Assembly: GCF_001423405.1 (NCBI RefSeq)
Contig: NZ_LMNS01000040.1
Span: 111,610 to 175,609 of the forward strand
Source: Methylobacterium sp. Leaf123
GTDB lineage: Bacteria > Pseudomonadota > Alphaproteobacteria > Rhizobiales > Beijerinckiaceae
DNA: 64,000 nucleotides
Direction: 5' to 3'
Shown: positions 35,205 to 44,572 of the stretch, piece after piece
How the letters are laid out: every line of letters starts with the position of its first letter
Numbering within the stretch: position 1 is the first letter of the stretch
The notes under the pieces: model-generated
Seen by the model: the letters and a program-made list of their open reading frames with translations, nothing else
Databases searched by the model: none
What the model was told of the DNA's origin: nothing
Made by a program: the position numbers and the translations under genes

Positions 35205-35952
35205 ACGGTTGATCCCGCCCTGCAGTTGTCCACAGAAACCAAGCGGACAACCTACTGCCGCGCCGATTTCCTCTTGTCTTAGGAAATCGAGCCTGGCTGT
35301 CTGATCAATGCGGTCGCCCGTCATCACTCCTTGGTAGGGAGTGCGTCCTTTGGGACTCGGGCGATGGATGGGGATTGCCACTCCCCAGCGATACGCAGTC
35401 GCATCCGCCCCGGCGGCCTGCGGCCAGAGACCGACTACCTGCGTCGCCAAACAGCCACGCTTCGGTCCGGACCAGGGCTCTTAAATCTCAATCTGCATTA
35501 TTAGCCTCGCAGTACAGTGCATCTGCATGGATACACTGTGCGCGAACTATGAAAACTTGTCCGATACGGAGAACGAGATGAAAATCTAGAAATGAAGGGG
35601 GCGCGATGTCACCACCGCACCCCGTTTGAATTGGAACTGTCGCCGACCGGCCTACGAAACCCTGGCTACTGTTCCATCCACCAGCAGGATCCTCTCGGAT
35701 CTGATGTCCCATCGAACCTCAACCCTTACGGGGACGAGGAAGGCAGAGTCGTGCCGTCAAGCACGCCTCAGGGTGCCATCAGCCGAGGGCTCCTGCAAGA
35801 GCCGCCGCCGTGACGGTCGAGCGCTATCCACAGCCGCATTCAAGCGGCAGCCTCCGCGCCGACAATCGCCGCATCGATGAACAGCCCGATCCGGACCAGC
35901 GGACCTCTCAGTCCCGGTCGATGGGATGGCTTTGCCATAGTTGACCCGATTT
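35205..35952. other. gap upstream of tnsA, expected site of a transposon end
   Basis: About 750 bases without a convincing gene. It contains a small inverted repeat GTTGTCC/GGACAAC at 35225-35231 and 35245-35251. Tn7-like elements carry multiple TnsB-binding repeats next to tnsA, so this gap is the best place to look for the left end. I could not define repeated binding sites or a TGT...ACA end by eye. Confidence 0.4.
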
Positions 35953-36699
35953 ATGGATCTCGAAACCTCGATTTCGACCCTACCGGCGTACCTGCCGGCT
36001 TTCGCACCGGCCTTCTGGAACGATCCCGACGCGAGCGACGGATCCCGCCGCCCCTCCACCCGCTCGCGTGGCTCGGCTCGCGCTTCTCTGGCCGTCGGCT
36101 CTGGAGACGTCCTCCGCATCCTGCATGTCGAAAGCGGCCTCGAATACAATTGGGCCGTCGTGATCGACGGCCTGATGAATCCGCAGTACTTGGTCGAGCA
36201 ACCGGACACGGTACAGTTCTACGACTTCGATGGAACGCTGCGCCAGCACACCTTCGACTTCTTCTTGCTGACGAGTACTGGACGGCGGATCTACATACAA
36301 GTCAAGCCGATGGAGATTGTCGAACGGCATCTCTGGGAACCGACCATCGAGCTGATCGCGTCGCAGATGTCGGCGGACGACGTCGACGAGGTTCTGCTGC
36401 TGACGGACGCGGAACTGCACCCCGACACTATCGCGAATGCGAAGCTACTACGCCATGTGCGCCGTTGCTTCCCCCTTGAAGCGGAGAACGTTGTCCTCGA
36501 CCTTGCAGAAAACTCTTCCGGCTTCGCGACGATCGGCGACTTGGTCGCATCGAGCGGTCTCGACGGGATCGCCTTCGTCGCTGCCCTGCGCTTGGTCGAC
36601 TGTGGCCGTCTCGTCGTCCTGGACGAAGGCCGCATCGGATACGGAAGCCGTGTCCGCGTCGCGGAACCTGCTCCCGGCGAGGCGGAGGCCGACGTCTGA
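35953..36699 (+). CDS. tnsA: TnsA-like transposase endonuclease subunit
   Basis: 248 residues from ATG 35953 (TTG 35941 is an alternative). A restriction-endonuclease-like fold is apparent: E64 in ESGLEYNW, D102 in QHTFDFFLL, and Q116-V-K118 in IYIQVKP, i.e. E-D-QxK. The C-terminal half is a winged-helix type region. In Tn7 TnsA cuts the 5' strands at each transposon end while TnsB cuts the 3' strands, giving clean cut-and-paste. The start of tnsB overlaps its stop by one base. The element probably uses cut-and-paste rather than replicative transposition. Confidence 0.85.
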   Translation: MDLETSISTLPAYLPAFAPAFWNDPDASDGSRRPSTRSRGSARASLAVGSGDVLRILHVESGLEYNWAVVIDGLMNPQYLVEQPDTVQFYDFDGTLRQHTFDFFLLTSTGRRIYIQVKPMEIVERHLWEPTIELIASQMSADDVDEVLLLTDAELHPDTIANAKLLRHVRRCFPLEAENVVLDLAENSSGFATIGDLVASSGLDGIAFVAALRLVDCGRLVVLDEGRIGYGSRVRVAEPAPGEAEADV

Positions 36700-39068
36700 T
36701 GGCCGCCCGCAATCCGCTCGCGAAGATCACCCGGCTCGATCTCGATGCCAGGATCCACGGCTTCGGAGACGTATGGCGCCTGAGTAGGTCGACGCCGAAA
36801 GGTCATTTGCTCTCGCAGGTATATGATCCCGCGTCGAAGATGTTCGTCTCCCATCTCGACTACAACACGGAGGCGCAGCGGACGGACTTCCATTACGAGC
36901 CCAATTTCTTCCGCATCGACTGCGTCCTTGAGCGCAGCAAGAAGCATCATCTCTCGATCGCCCATCTGCCCAAGCAGGATCAGGCCGACGTCATCTTCAA
37001 GATCTACTGCATCCAAAAGTTCTATGAGTTGTATAGAAATGGCCAGGCCGATCGGAGCACGAAGGGCTTCGACTTAGCCGTCAAACTCATCGCCGACGAA
37101 TTCGGGCTCGTCAAACCACGCATCAACTGGAACGTTAACGATCCTAGTCCAGCACCCAAGAAACGTGGATGCCGAAACAACGTCAAAGCCATCCCTAGTG
37201 GATCGTCGCTGCGGCGCTGGATCGAGCGGCTCGAGGCGTGCGACTGGGACCTGACGGCGCTCCGGGACGGCAGGCACAACTCCGGCAACACGAAGGGCTG
37301 GTTCACGGACGAGACCTACGATCTGCTGGACAAGTTCGCCCACAAGTTCGCCAGCGCGAAACGCCCCACCCGGTGCGAGATCTACGAACGCTTCGAAATC
37401 GCGTTCAGATGGCAGAACAGACGGTTCAAGCGCGAGGGGCGCGAGCCCGACCACAAGCCGAGCTTTTCCCGATTCTGCTTGGAGGTCGCGAAACTCGATC
37501 GTTTCGAGGTCGATCTCGCGCGTCTGGGGCGCGACAAGGCCCACCGTAGGTGGAAAATTCTCGGCATCGGACAGGACGTCACGCACGCGCTCGAGCGCGT
37601 CGAGATGGACTTCTACAAGGTCGATTTGCACGTCGTCTTCGCCGACACGAAGATCTGGCAAAGCCTGTCGCCGCGGCTGCGCGCGCAGATCGAGCGCGGC
37701 TCCTGGTACCTCTGCGTCGCACTCGACGTAGCGACGCGATGCGTTCTCGCGATGAGGCTGGCGGAGCAGGAGGACGCGAGGGTCGCGCTCGAAACGTTGC
37801 GCATGATCTACCAAGACAAGAGCAGCATCGGCCATGCCGCCGGTGCTCTCACGCCCTGGGATCAGCACGGGCCGCCCTGGCAGTTGGCGACGGATCAAGG
37901 TTCGGCATTCGTCAGTACCTTCTTCCAGAGTCGCGCCCTGTCGCTGCTCATGGACGTCTTCAATCCACCGGCGGCGCAGCCGCAACTCCGCGCTTTCGTC
38001 GAACGGTTCTTCAGGACGGTGAAGGAGGGTCTCCTAAGCCGCTTCGAGGGCAATACCGGCGGAAGCGTCGCGGAACTTGGAGACTACCCAGCTCAGATGC
38101 GGGCTGTGCTGACGGTCGACCAGTTCGCCGATCTACTCGTACGCTGGTGCGTCGATGTCTATCACAACAAGCGGCATGCAGGCCTGGGCGGCGAAACGCC
38201 TCGCGACGCATGGATTCGGCTCACGAAGCTTATGCCGCCGGGACCGGCACCGGATCGCGACCGGGTGCGGATCAGCTTCGGGATCGACCTCACCAGAACG
38301 ACGCGGAGGACAGGCGTCCGCATTCTGGGCTTGGATTACAGCTCGGAGAAATTCCAGGCACGGTGCCGCAAGCAGGGCGATGCTGAGGTCGAAATCAAGC
38401 TCGATCCCTACAACCTCGGCGCGATCTCCGTCCGCTTCGATCCGAGAAGCACGGACTGGATGACCGTACCGTGCCGGACCAGGTTCATGGAGGGGCGCCG
38501 TCTCCGCGACTGGCTTTCGGCTTCCGAGGAACTCGCGCGCCGGTTTGATGATGTCGCGCAGATGAGATGGCCGATCGCCCTCGCGGCGATCGAAGCAATC
38601 GAACGTACACACAAGCATGCCGTTGGGATCGCGCAGATCGGCGACGAGCAGTACGACGCCGATGAGATTGCACTCCACGAGCGCAAGCTTAGGCTCGGCT
38701 TCGCGGTTCCGCCGACCGACGATGGCATCGACGCGTCATCGGCGACTTCGGGCGGATTAGCGGCACCTGCGGCTCGGACGGGCACGCTGCCCACGAGCTT
38801 CGCGCTGCCGGGCAGCCGCAGCTTCGCCGCCGGCGCTCCGCGCGCAACCAGCCCCGTGCAGCGGCCTGAACCCAATTCCCCAATCCGGGCAACGCCCGCA
38901 GCTGAAGCTCCGGTGTCCGACCGGCCGGCTGCTCCGCCCGTTCAGCCCTGCGGTCCGAACGACCCGACGCCCGGCGAGGACGCCACACCTCAGCCCGCGC
39001 GCCGTTCGGATGCAACCGAGCCCGCCCGGCCGCACCGGAGGCAGTCCACCTGGAAACTGGAGAAGTAG
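36699..39068 (+). CDS. tnsB: TnsB-like DDE transposase
   Basis: 789 residues. N-terminal helix-turn-helix DNA-binding regions precede an integrase-type catalytic core with D304 (VEMDFYK), D399 (LATDQGSAF) and E435 (RAFVERFF); the 35-residue D-E spacing is canonical. A Mu-like beta-barrel and a proline-rich C-terminal tail follow, ending HRRQSTWKLEK, where TnsB proteins contact TnsC. It binds the element ends and joins 3' strands to the target. The gene sits in a fixed operon, overlapping tnsA by one base and followed one base later by tnsC. Confidence 0.92.
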   Translation: MAARNPLAKITRLDLDARIHGFGDVWRLSRSTPKGHLLSQVYDPASKMFVSHLDYNTEAQRTDFHYEPNFFRIDCVLERSKKHHLSIAHLPKQDQADVIFKIYCIQKFYELYRNGQADRSTKGFDLAVKLIADEFGLVKPRINWNVNDPSPAPKKRGCRNNVKAIPSGSSLRRWIERLEACDWDLTALRDGRHNSGNTKGWFTDETYDLLDKFAHKFASAKRPTRCEIYERFEIAFRWQNRRFKREGREPDHKPSFSRFCLEVAKLDRFEVDLARLGRDKAHRRWKILGIGQDVTHALERVEMDFYKVDLHVVFADTKIWQSLSPRLRAQIERGSWYLCVALDVATRCVLAMRLAEQEDARVALETLRMIYQDKSSIGHAAGALTPWDQHGPPWQLATDQGSAFVSTFFQSRALSLLMDVFNPPAAQPQLRAFVERFFRTVKEGLLSRFEGNTGGSVAELGDYPAQMRAVLTVDQFADLLVRWCVDVYHNKRHAGLGGETPRDAWIRLTKLMPPGPAPDRDRVRISFGIDLTRTTRRTGVRILGLDYSSEKFQARCRKQGDAEVEIKLDPYNLGAISVRFDPRSTDWMTVPCRTRFMEGRRLRDWLSASEELARRFDDVAQMRWPIALAAIEAIERTHKHAVGIAQIGDEQYDADEIALHERKLRLGFAVPPTDDGIDASSATSGGLAAPAARTGTLPTSFALPGSRSFAAGAPRATSPVQRPEPNSPIRATPAAEAPVSDRPAAPPVQPCGPNDPTPGEDATPQPARRSDATEPARPHRRQSTWKLEK

Positions 39069-39069
39069 C

Positions 39070-40293
39070 ATGTCCACCGAAATCGATATCCTGGCCGACA
39101 ACCCTAGCGCTCCGATGTCCCCTGCCCTGCGCCGCGACCTGATGTCCGGCGTGCGACGTCAATTCCTGACGACCAGCTCCTTCGAGCATCTATCGATGCA
39201 ATTCGACAGGATGCTCGAGCTCCTCGACCCGGCGATTGACGGAATCGACGGACCGTTGTCCGACGCGACGGACGGCGGCGGCGCGACCGAGTGCACGGGT
39301 CGGCTCGCCGCGGACCTCGACGAGCAGCCTGTCAACGAGGTCGACGACCTCGGCGGACAGCTCATCGACGATGTCGACGACATGGACGACGACGCTCTCA
39401 TGCCGGAGGGCCGGATCCTGGTGCTGACTGGTGAGAGCGGCGCAGGTAAGACGCGTGCCCTCAAGCGTCTATTCCGTAAACGCCACGACAAACTCGGGGG
39501 TCGGCTCCTTTCGATTACCGCACCGTCGCCCTGCACCCTTATGCAGCTCGGGCGTACGCTTCTTCCGCAGCTGGGGTATCCGATCCAGCGCGACAGGAAG
39601 GAGCACCTGATCTGGGAGGAAGTCAGGCGCCGGCTCGAGACGGAGGACAAGCGGGTGCTGCACATCGACGAGATGCAGCACGTCACGCAGACCGCGAACA
39701 TCGACCAGCAGAAGCGCATCCTCAACACAATCAAGAGCTTGGTGCAGCGTCGCCGCGATCCGATGATCCTCGTTCTCTCCGGCACCTGCGACCTCGCGGA
39801 CTTCCTGCGTACCGACAGGCAGGTGATGAGGAGATGCAGGTTCGTGGAGTTCGGGCGCCTGACGCTTCCCGAGTCGACGGATCCTATCGCGGAGACAATC
39901 GAGAATCTCGTGGCCTTCACGCCTCTTACGATTGAACCCAAGGTTGCCGACGAGCTGGCTGGCCGGCTCGTGCACGCGGCGAACTACGCGCTGGGCATCG
40001 CGATCGAGCTGACCTGCGAGGCCATCGAGGAGGCGCTGCGCTTCGGAGATACGCACCTTCTCCCCGACCACTTCGCGACCGCGTTCTGGTTGCGCACTGG
40101 TTGCCGGAATACCATGAACCCGTTCCGGGTCCAGCACTGGACCGATACGGATCCCACGCAGGTCTTGGATCGCCCGCGCACCGACGTCGATCCGCAGAAA
40201 ATGGCGCCGAAGCCCAACACAGCGCCGAAGCCGCGCAAGGCGGCGAAGCCGAAGCGGGGACGGGGAGGCAGGACGGCTGAAGGCTCGAAATGA
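39070..40293 (+). CDS. tnsC: TnsC-like AAA+ transposition regulator
   Basis: 407 residues from ATG 39070, with GGAGAAG upstream. A ~115-residue N-terminal acidic region precedes the AAA+ core: Walker A GESGAGKT (about residues 122-129), Walker B VLHIDEMQHV (about 196-205), and the sensor segment LSGTCDLADFL. The C-terminal tail is Lys/Pro-rich. TnsC forms ATP-dependent filaments on DNA and links the target selector (TniQ/TnsD) to TnsA and TnsB. It overlaps tniQ by 4 nt. Confidence 0.92.
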   Translation: MSTEIDILADNPSAPMSPALRRDLMSGVRRQFLTTSSFEHLSMQFDRMLELLDPAIDGIDGPLSDATDGGGATECTGRLAADLDEQPVNEVDDLGGQLIDDVDDMDDDALMPEGRILVLTGESGAGKTRALKRLFRKRHDKLGGRLLSITAPSPCTLMQLGRTLLPQLGYPIQRDRKEHLIWEEVRRRLETEDKRVLHIDEMQHVTQTANIDQQKRILNTIKSLVQRRRDPMILVLSGTCDLADFLRTDRQVMRRCRFVEFGRLTLPESTDPIAETIENLVAFTPLTIEPKVADELAGRLVHAANYALGIAIELTCEAIEEALRFGDTHLLPDHFATAFWLRTGCRNTMNPFRVQHWTDTDPTQVLDRPRTDVDPQKMAPKPNTAPKPRKAAKPKRGRGGRTAEGSK

Positions 40294-42134
40294 AACTTCT
40301 CAAGGCACGGCTTCGCCCGTCGCTGCCGCATCTGGCGGGGGAGGCTCCGGCCTCCTTCGTCTCGCGGCTGGCACAGCTCCATCTCGGCCGGGACGCGAGT
40401 GCCCCGTTCTTCTGTGCGGACATGGGGCTTGATTTCCGGGGCATCATCGACGGAGACCAGGATGCCTTGGATGCCCTCGCGAGTCTCGCGGGCGTTGATC
40501 CGGATCGTCTCGCGGCGGATGCCTACCGGCGAGTACCCGACGGCCAGACGTTCAGAACCGAGCTCTTCCCGGGCAGGCACCTTCTCAGGACGGCTCTACG
40601 CGTGTGCCCGGCCTGCCTTCTCGAGGACTGCGCCCAGGCGTCGAAGCCCGAAACCGCCGCCTATGGGCGAGCCCTCTGGTCGATCGCAGCGATTAAGACT
40701 TGCCAGAAACACGGCATGGCACTGGTCAAGCTCGAGCATCAGGAGACCTCGCGAAACCACGACTTCGCGAGGCTTCTGAAGCCACACCTGCCGGATCTCG
40801 GAGCGCTTTCCGAGAGGGCCACCTGCCGTACCGCCTCGAGCCTCGAAACCTATGTGCTCGACCGCCTCGACGAAGGACACGGAAACAGCCACTGGTTGGA
40901 CACACTGCCTCTGCATGTCGGCATCGGGGTTTGTGAGACCATCGGCGCCGTTGCACGCTTCGGCCGCGACGTCCGTTTCAACACCCTCTCGGACGACGAC
41001 TGGTGCGCAGCCGGAACGACGGGTATCGCGATCGCGGAAAAGGGCGAGGCCGGCATCCGCGAGTTCATGGACGGGCTCGTCTGCTCCTATCCCTACACCC
41101 GCAGCGCGACCGAGGGACCACAGGCTGTTCTCGGGCGGTGGTTCAAGGTTCTGTCATTCGAGAAGTTGCACCCCGACTTCGACGTGGTCCGGGATCTCGT
41201 CGCGGAGTTCATCGCCGAGAGGATGCCGTTCGGTCCGGGAGACACGATTTTCGGAAAGCCGGTCCAGCGCCGCGTCCTGCACTCCGTGTACACCGCGTCC
41301 CAGGAGTTGCGGATACATCCCAAACGTCTGCGAAAGATCCTCCAGGCGACCGGCATCCTAACGAAGGAGCAGGCTGAGCTTCCAAACGGTAGTGCATTGT
41401 TCGACGCCGTGGCAGCATCCCCGACTCTCGCGGACGCCGCCGACGGCTTGTTCATGACGGAGGTCAAGGAGTACCTCGGCGCTGGCCGCGTCCAGACGAA
41501 GCTGCTCGTCGACGGCGGGTTCATCAAGCCCATGTTCCCAAAGCGGCCGGAACTCGATCACCTATTCAGGCGCCGCGACCTCGACACGTTCCTGACCAGG
41601 CTGTTCGCCGATGCCGTGCCCGTCGCGGAGCCCGACGAGGACATGGTCGACATTCAGAGAGCGGTGAAAAAAGTCTGCTGCAGCACCGCCGAGATCCTCG
41701 ATCTCGTCCTCGGGCGCAAGCTGGCCTGGGTCGGTCGACAGAGAGACGCTCACGGCTTCTCGGCTCTGCTCGTCCGGGTGTCCGAGGTTCGTGATCGGAC
41801 GCGGGGATCCATGGACGGCTGTACGACCGCCCGAGCGGTTGAGAAGGTGATGCGCACGAGCTCCGCGGTCGTCCGCAAGCTGATCGATTTAGGCTTTCTC
41901 CAGACGACAACGATCGTCAGTCCTTTGAACCGATGCCCCGTGAACGTGATCAGGGAAGCCGACCTCGAGGCATTCCGTGCGGAGCACGTCACCCTGTTCG
42001 AAGCGATGGCAACGACGGGAACTCACTTCCGACAGCTCCAGAAGCGACTGACCGCACTCGGCATCGAGCCACGGATCCGGCGCGAGGAGGTAGGGGCCGC
42101 CTTCTATCGAAGATCGGACTTGGCGCGCATCTAA
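40290..42134 (+). CDS. tniQ: TniQ/TnsD-like target-selection protein
   Basis: 614 residues. The N-terminal TniQ domain contains PHLAGEAPASFVSRLAQLH and the zinc-binding set: CPACLLEDC (about residues 108-116) and CQKHG further on. The long C-terminal part, with repeated helix-turn-helix-like segments, is of TnsD size and presumably reads a specific attachment site; TniQ proteins without a DNA-binding extension are usually 300-450 residues. This suggests site-specific insertion into a defined chromosomal locus rather than random or CRISPR-guided targeting. Ends just before a strong terminator. Confidence 0.87.
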   Translation: MKLLKARLRPSLPHLAGEAPASFVSRLAQLHLGRDASAPFFCADMGLDFRGIIDGDQDALDALASLAGVDPDRLAADAYRRVPDGQTFRTELFPGRHLLRTALRVCPACLLEDCAQASKPETAAYGRALWSIAAIKTCQKHGMALVKLEHQETSRNHDFARLLKPHLPDLGALSERATCRTASSLETYVLDRLDEGHGNSHWLDTLPLHVGIGVCETIGAVARFGRDVRFNTLSDDDWCAAGTTGIAIAEKGEAGIREFMDGLVCSYPYTRSATEGPQAVLGRWFKVLSFEKLHPDFDVVRDLVAEFIAERMPFGPGDTIFGKPVQRRVLHSVYTASQELRIHPKRLRKILQATGILTKEQAELPNGSALFDAVAASPTLADAADGLFMTEVKEYLGAGRVQTKLLVDGGFIKPMFPKRPELDHLFRRRDLDTFLTRLFADAVPVAEPDEDMVDIQRAVKKVCCSTAEILDLVLGRKLAWVGRQRDAHGFSALLVRVSEVRDRTRGSMDGCTTARAVEKVMRTSSAVVRKLIDLGFLQTTTIVSPLNRCPVNVIREADLEAFRAEHVTLFEAMATTGTHFRQLQKRLTALGIEPRIRREEVGAAFYRRSDLARI

Positions 42135-42157
42135 AGAGATCGCGTGAACGAGCTCAC

Positions 42158-42190
42158 AAGCCCCCGCCGAGAAATCCGCGGGGGCTTTTT
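42158..42190 (+). terminator. rho-independent terminator after tniQ
   Basis: AAGCCCCCGC (42158-42167) pairs with GCGGGGGCTT (42178-42187) over a 10-nt loop and runs into TTTTT. It lies 24 bases after the tniQ stop and separates the transposition operon from the CBASS operon. Confidence 0.85.
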
Positions 42191-42723
42191 CGTCGCGTCG
42201 ATCGTAATTCATGTGGGCCTTCGGCGATCCAATGGCCGGCCTGCCGAGCATCTTATTGTGCTGGAATGAGCATCTTTCGTTGTTTCTCCAGATCGATCTC
42301 CGAAATTATTTCAACAAATCAATGACTTAGCGGCTACGTAGATTCCATGTTTTGCCTCAAGCCACAGAAACGGTAGGCGAAGTTTTTCCGTAATCGGACT
42401 TCGCCTGTCGTGAACCAGCCAAGTCGGCGACCTTAAAGTTCGGGGCGCTCTGCTCATAGGGCGCCCCGAAAGATTCAATTTCCATTAGGCCACAGTTTGC
42501 CAGGATTCATACTGCGCCCCCCCAAAAGATCTTCTTGGATAAATATCGTCGAATTAGAGCAAAGACCATAATTTCGCCTGAGCGAAACCGCTGTGGGAAA
42601 AATTTCCAGCAAACAGAACTCAATATCAGGCGTCCATTCAAGGCGACTCCTGATTGGAGAGGGATTTCGACTCGCCCTTCGAACCTAATGGTAAGGTTAT
42701 CTTTTAACCTTGAGGAGACATTC
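42191..42723. other. A/T-richer gap between transposition and CBASS operons
   Basis: About 530 bases, visibly lower in GC than the surroundings, with no gene. It holds the hairpin at 42439-42470 and a pyrimidine/C-run near 42510. The promoter for the CBASS operon should be here, but no sigma-70 or known operator motif stands out. Confidence 0.45.
42439..42470. terminator. strong hairpin upstream of CBASS
   Basis: TTCGGGGCGC (42439-42448) pairs perfectly with GCGCCCCGAA (42461-42470) over a 12-nt loop. It could be a second terminator isolating the CBASS promoter or the trace of a lost gene's terminator. Confidence 0.55.
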
Positions 42724-43608
42724 GTGGATACACCCAAGGGCATTCACCGGATACGCAATCTGCCAGATGCGACCCTCCGCCAACTCTGGGACTCGATTGT
42801 CATCGAGGCCGAGACGAAGAAGCAGCTGCACGCCCAGGCCATCCTGAATTTCACGGTCAGGAAAAGGGTCCCGCGCACGGTCCTCCCCCTGCACGGTATC
42901 ATTTTCCTGGTCGGACCACCGGGTACTGGCAAGACCTCTCTGGCGAGAGGTCTGGCCGACCGCGTCGCCCGGTCTTTCGATGGCGCCAAGATCAGGCTGC
43001 TTGAGGTCGACCCGCACGTGCTCGGCAGTTCGGCCATGGGCAAAACGCAGAAGGCCGTCTCTGAGCTGTTCTCGCAAACCATCGCAGAAGCCGCGATGGC
43101 AGGTCCGATCATCGTCCTGCTGGATGAGGTCGAGACCCTTGCAACCGATCGTACCAAGCTCAGCCTGGATGCGAATCCGGTCGACATCCATCGGGCGACC
43201 GACGCGGTGCTAACCCAGCTTGACGACTTAGCAGAAAAGTACCCGGACATCCTCTTCGTCGCCACGAGCAACTTCCCGGATGCCGTTGATGCCGCCTTCT
43301 CGTCCCGGTGCGACCTCATCCTGGAGGTGCCTCTCCCGAATGCGGACGCCTGCAAGCAGATCCTGAAGGATTGCCTCACGCGGATCGGCGAAGCTTACCC
43401 GGCCATCGGCTCAATTGCCGCTTCCCCGCTCTTCTCCCGATGCGCCGCGGAATGCGTCGGATTGGACGGTCGAGCCATTCGAAAGACGGTCGCCAACGCC
43501 ATGGCGGCTACCGTTGAGACAGCGGCAAATCCGAACTCGATGTCGGCCGACATGCTGCTCGAAGCCCTGAAGGCCGCCAAGGCCAATCGCAAGAAGGGAG
43601 GCGCGTGA
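42724..43608 (+). CDS. cap6: TRIP13/Pch2-like AAA+ ATPase of type III CBASS
   Basis: 294 residues from GTG 42724, chosen because GAGGAG lies 6 nt upstream and the length then matches bacterial TRIP13 proteins; ATG 42688 lacks a site. AAA+ core: Walker A GPPGTGKT (64-71), Walker B VLLDEVE (131-137), and the sensor SNFPDAVDAAFSSRCD. In type III CBASS the TRIP13-like remodeller disassembles the HORMA-cyclase complex and so restrains signalling. It overlaps the next gene by one base (TGATG). First gene of the CBASS operon. Confidence 0.9.
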   Translation: MDTPKGIHRIRNLPDATLRQLWDSIVIEAETKKQLHAQAILNFTVRKRVPRTVLPLHGIIFLVGPPGTGKTSLARGLADRVARSFDGAKIRLLEVDPHVLGSSAMGKTQKAVSELFSQTIAEAAMAGPIIVLLDEVETLATDRTKLSLDANPVDIHRATDAVLTQLDDLAEKYPDILFVATSNFPDAVDAAFSSRCDLILEVPLPNADACKQILKDCLTRIGEAYPAIGSIAASPLFSRCAAECVGLDGRAIRKTVANAMAATVETAANPNSMSADMLLEALKAAKANRKKGGA

Positions 43609-44072
43609 TGAGTTCGGTGGTGAGACGCACCATTCGCAGCACCCCCTACCGCGACGCCCGAGAGACCTGGGAGGCGATCGTCAACATCCTGACCGCCGGT
43701 GGCGCTCCGGAAGCCCGGACCGAGATGAACTCCGTGACTGGCATCGTCGCGAGCGTCATCGCGGATCAGTGCCCGCAGGGCGCACCGATCATCGCGACCT
43801 GCGACGGGCCCAGGACACGATTCTACTGCCTGTACGACGACGATGCTCTGGAGGCCGATACCTACAACGAGTCCGGCCTGTCGCATGACGCGACGAAAGG
43901 CGATTGGAGGGTCTCGATCCCGTGTCAGGAGGAAGATCTGACCTGGGTCCAGACAGCCCTCAAGGAGAAGACCTCTCGGGTCACGGCCCGGAACCAAGCC
44001 GACGATGCACCGGCCGAGAAGGCCGAGGCAAGCGAGAGCTTGGTTCTGAACCTGAAAGGTCTCCTCGGATGA
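43608..44072 (+). CDS. cap8: CBASS HORMA-associated protein (probable second HORMA, Cap8-like)
   Basis: 154 residues between the TRIP13 and HORMA genes, the position of the second HORMA protein in two-HORMA type III systems. ATG 43608 follows AAGGGAGG. The body is alpha/beta, and an acidic linker (DDAPAEKAEASE) leads to the hydrophobic tail SLVLNLKGLLG. In such systems one HORMA protein binds a peptide (closure motif) at the terminus of the other; the tail is a plausible closure motif. I cannot prove HORMA fold from the primary sequence, so the role is inferred from gene order. Confidence 0.6.
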   Translation: MSSVVRRTIRSTPYRDARETWEAIVNILTAGGAPEARTEMNSVTGIVASVIADQCPQGAPIIATCDGPRTRFYCLYDDDALEADTYNESGLSHDATKGDWRVSIPCQEEDLTWVQTALKEKTSRVTARNQADDAPAEKAEASESLVLNLKGLLG

Positions 44073-44572
44073 CGACATCGGTTACAGTCAACACCTACAC
44101 GCATTCCGTCACCTACGTCGCCGACAACATCCAAAGAACCCTCAAAGACATCATTCGCTTGAGCGGGCTTAATCCGCAAAATTTTATCAACAACTGGGAG
44201 GTCAATAGCCGGGGTTTGCGGACTTGGTTGGAGACCAAGGATCTCGAAACAGTCGTCCTCGAAATCTACAATCCGGTCACCGGAGCGCTGATTATCCGTT
44301 GGGACATCGACATCGTCTACGGCTGGTCGAGCGGTGAAGGCAACTTCTGGACCGACACAGAACAGCTGAAATACGCGATCCAAAAGGCCGGCGTCGCACC
44401 CGAGAACGCAAGCTACGAGCTGATACTCAGGTGCAAGCCGAACCGCCCCGACGTCATCGGGTGGTCGTCGTGCAGCATGAGGTCCACCGACGGGATGGTT
44501 CGCCAGAGCCTGGGCTCGACCGTTGAGCATTACGGACTGGGCGCGAACAGCGCATATTGGAGGAAGCTCTGA
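44069..44572 (+). CDS. cap7: bacterial HORMA-domain protein of CBASS
   Basis: 167 residues starting MTTSVTVNTYTHSVTYVAD. The stretches KDLETVVLEIYNP, IIRWDIDIVYGWSSG, GNFWTDTEQLKYAI and GMVRQSLGSTVEH are the conserved blocks of bacterial HORMA family 1. After binding a peptide, HORMA proteins activate the CD-NTase. ATG 44069 overlaps the upstream stop by 4 nt. Its own end shares one base with the cyclase start. Confidence 0.9.
   Translation: MTTSVTVNTYTHSVTYVADNIQRTLKDIIRLSGLNPQNFINNWEVNSRGLRTWLETKDLETVVLEIYNPVTGALIIRWDIDIVYGWSSGEGNFWTDTEQLKYAIQKAGVAPENASYELILRCKPNRPDVIGWSSCSMRSTDGMVRQSLGSTVEHYGLGANSAYWRKL

Larger units (their letters stand above)
35953..42134 (+). mobile_element. Tn7-like transposition module (TnsABC-TniQ)
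   Basis: Four genes in Tn7 order on one strand with overlaps of 1-4 bases or a 1-base gap: endonuclease, DDE transposase, AAA+ regulator, target selector. The element probably extends beyond these coordinates: the CBASS operon starting 590 bases downstream is in the position of transposon cargo. The left and right ends, TnsB-binding repeats and the 5-bp target duplication were not identified. No Cas genes or CRISPR array are present. Confidence 0.85.

Noticed and set aside
35225..35251. GTTGTCCACAG motif resembling a DnaA box near the Tn7-like element
   Set aside because: Single sites (another at about 50825) without clustering or an origin-like A/T-rich region; no replication gene nearby.
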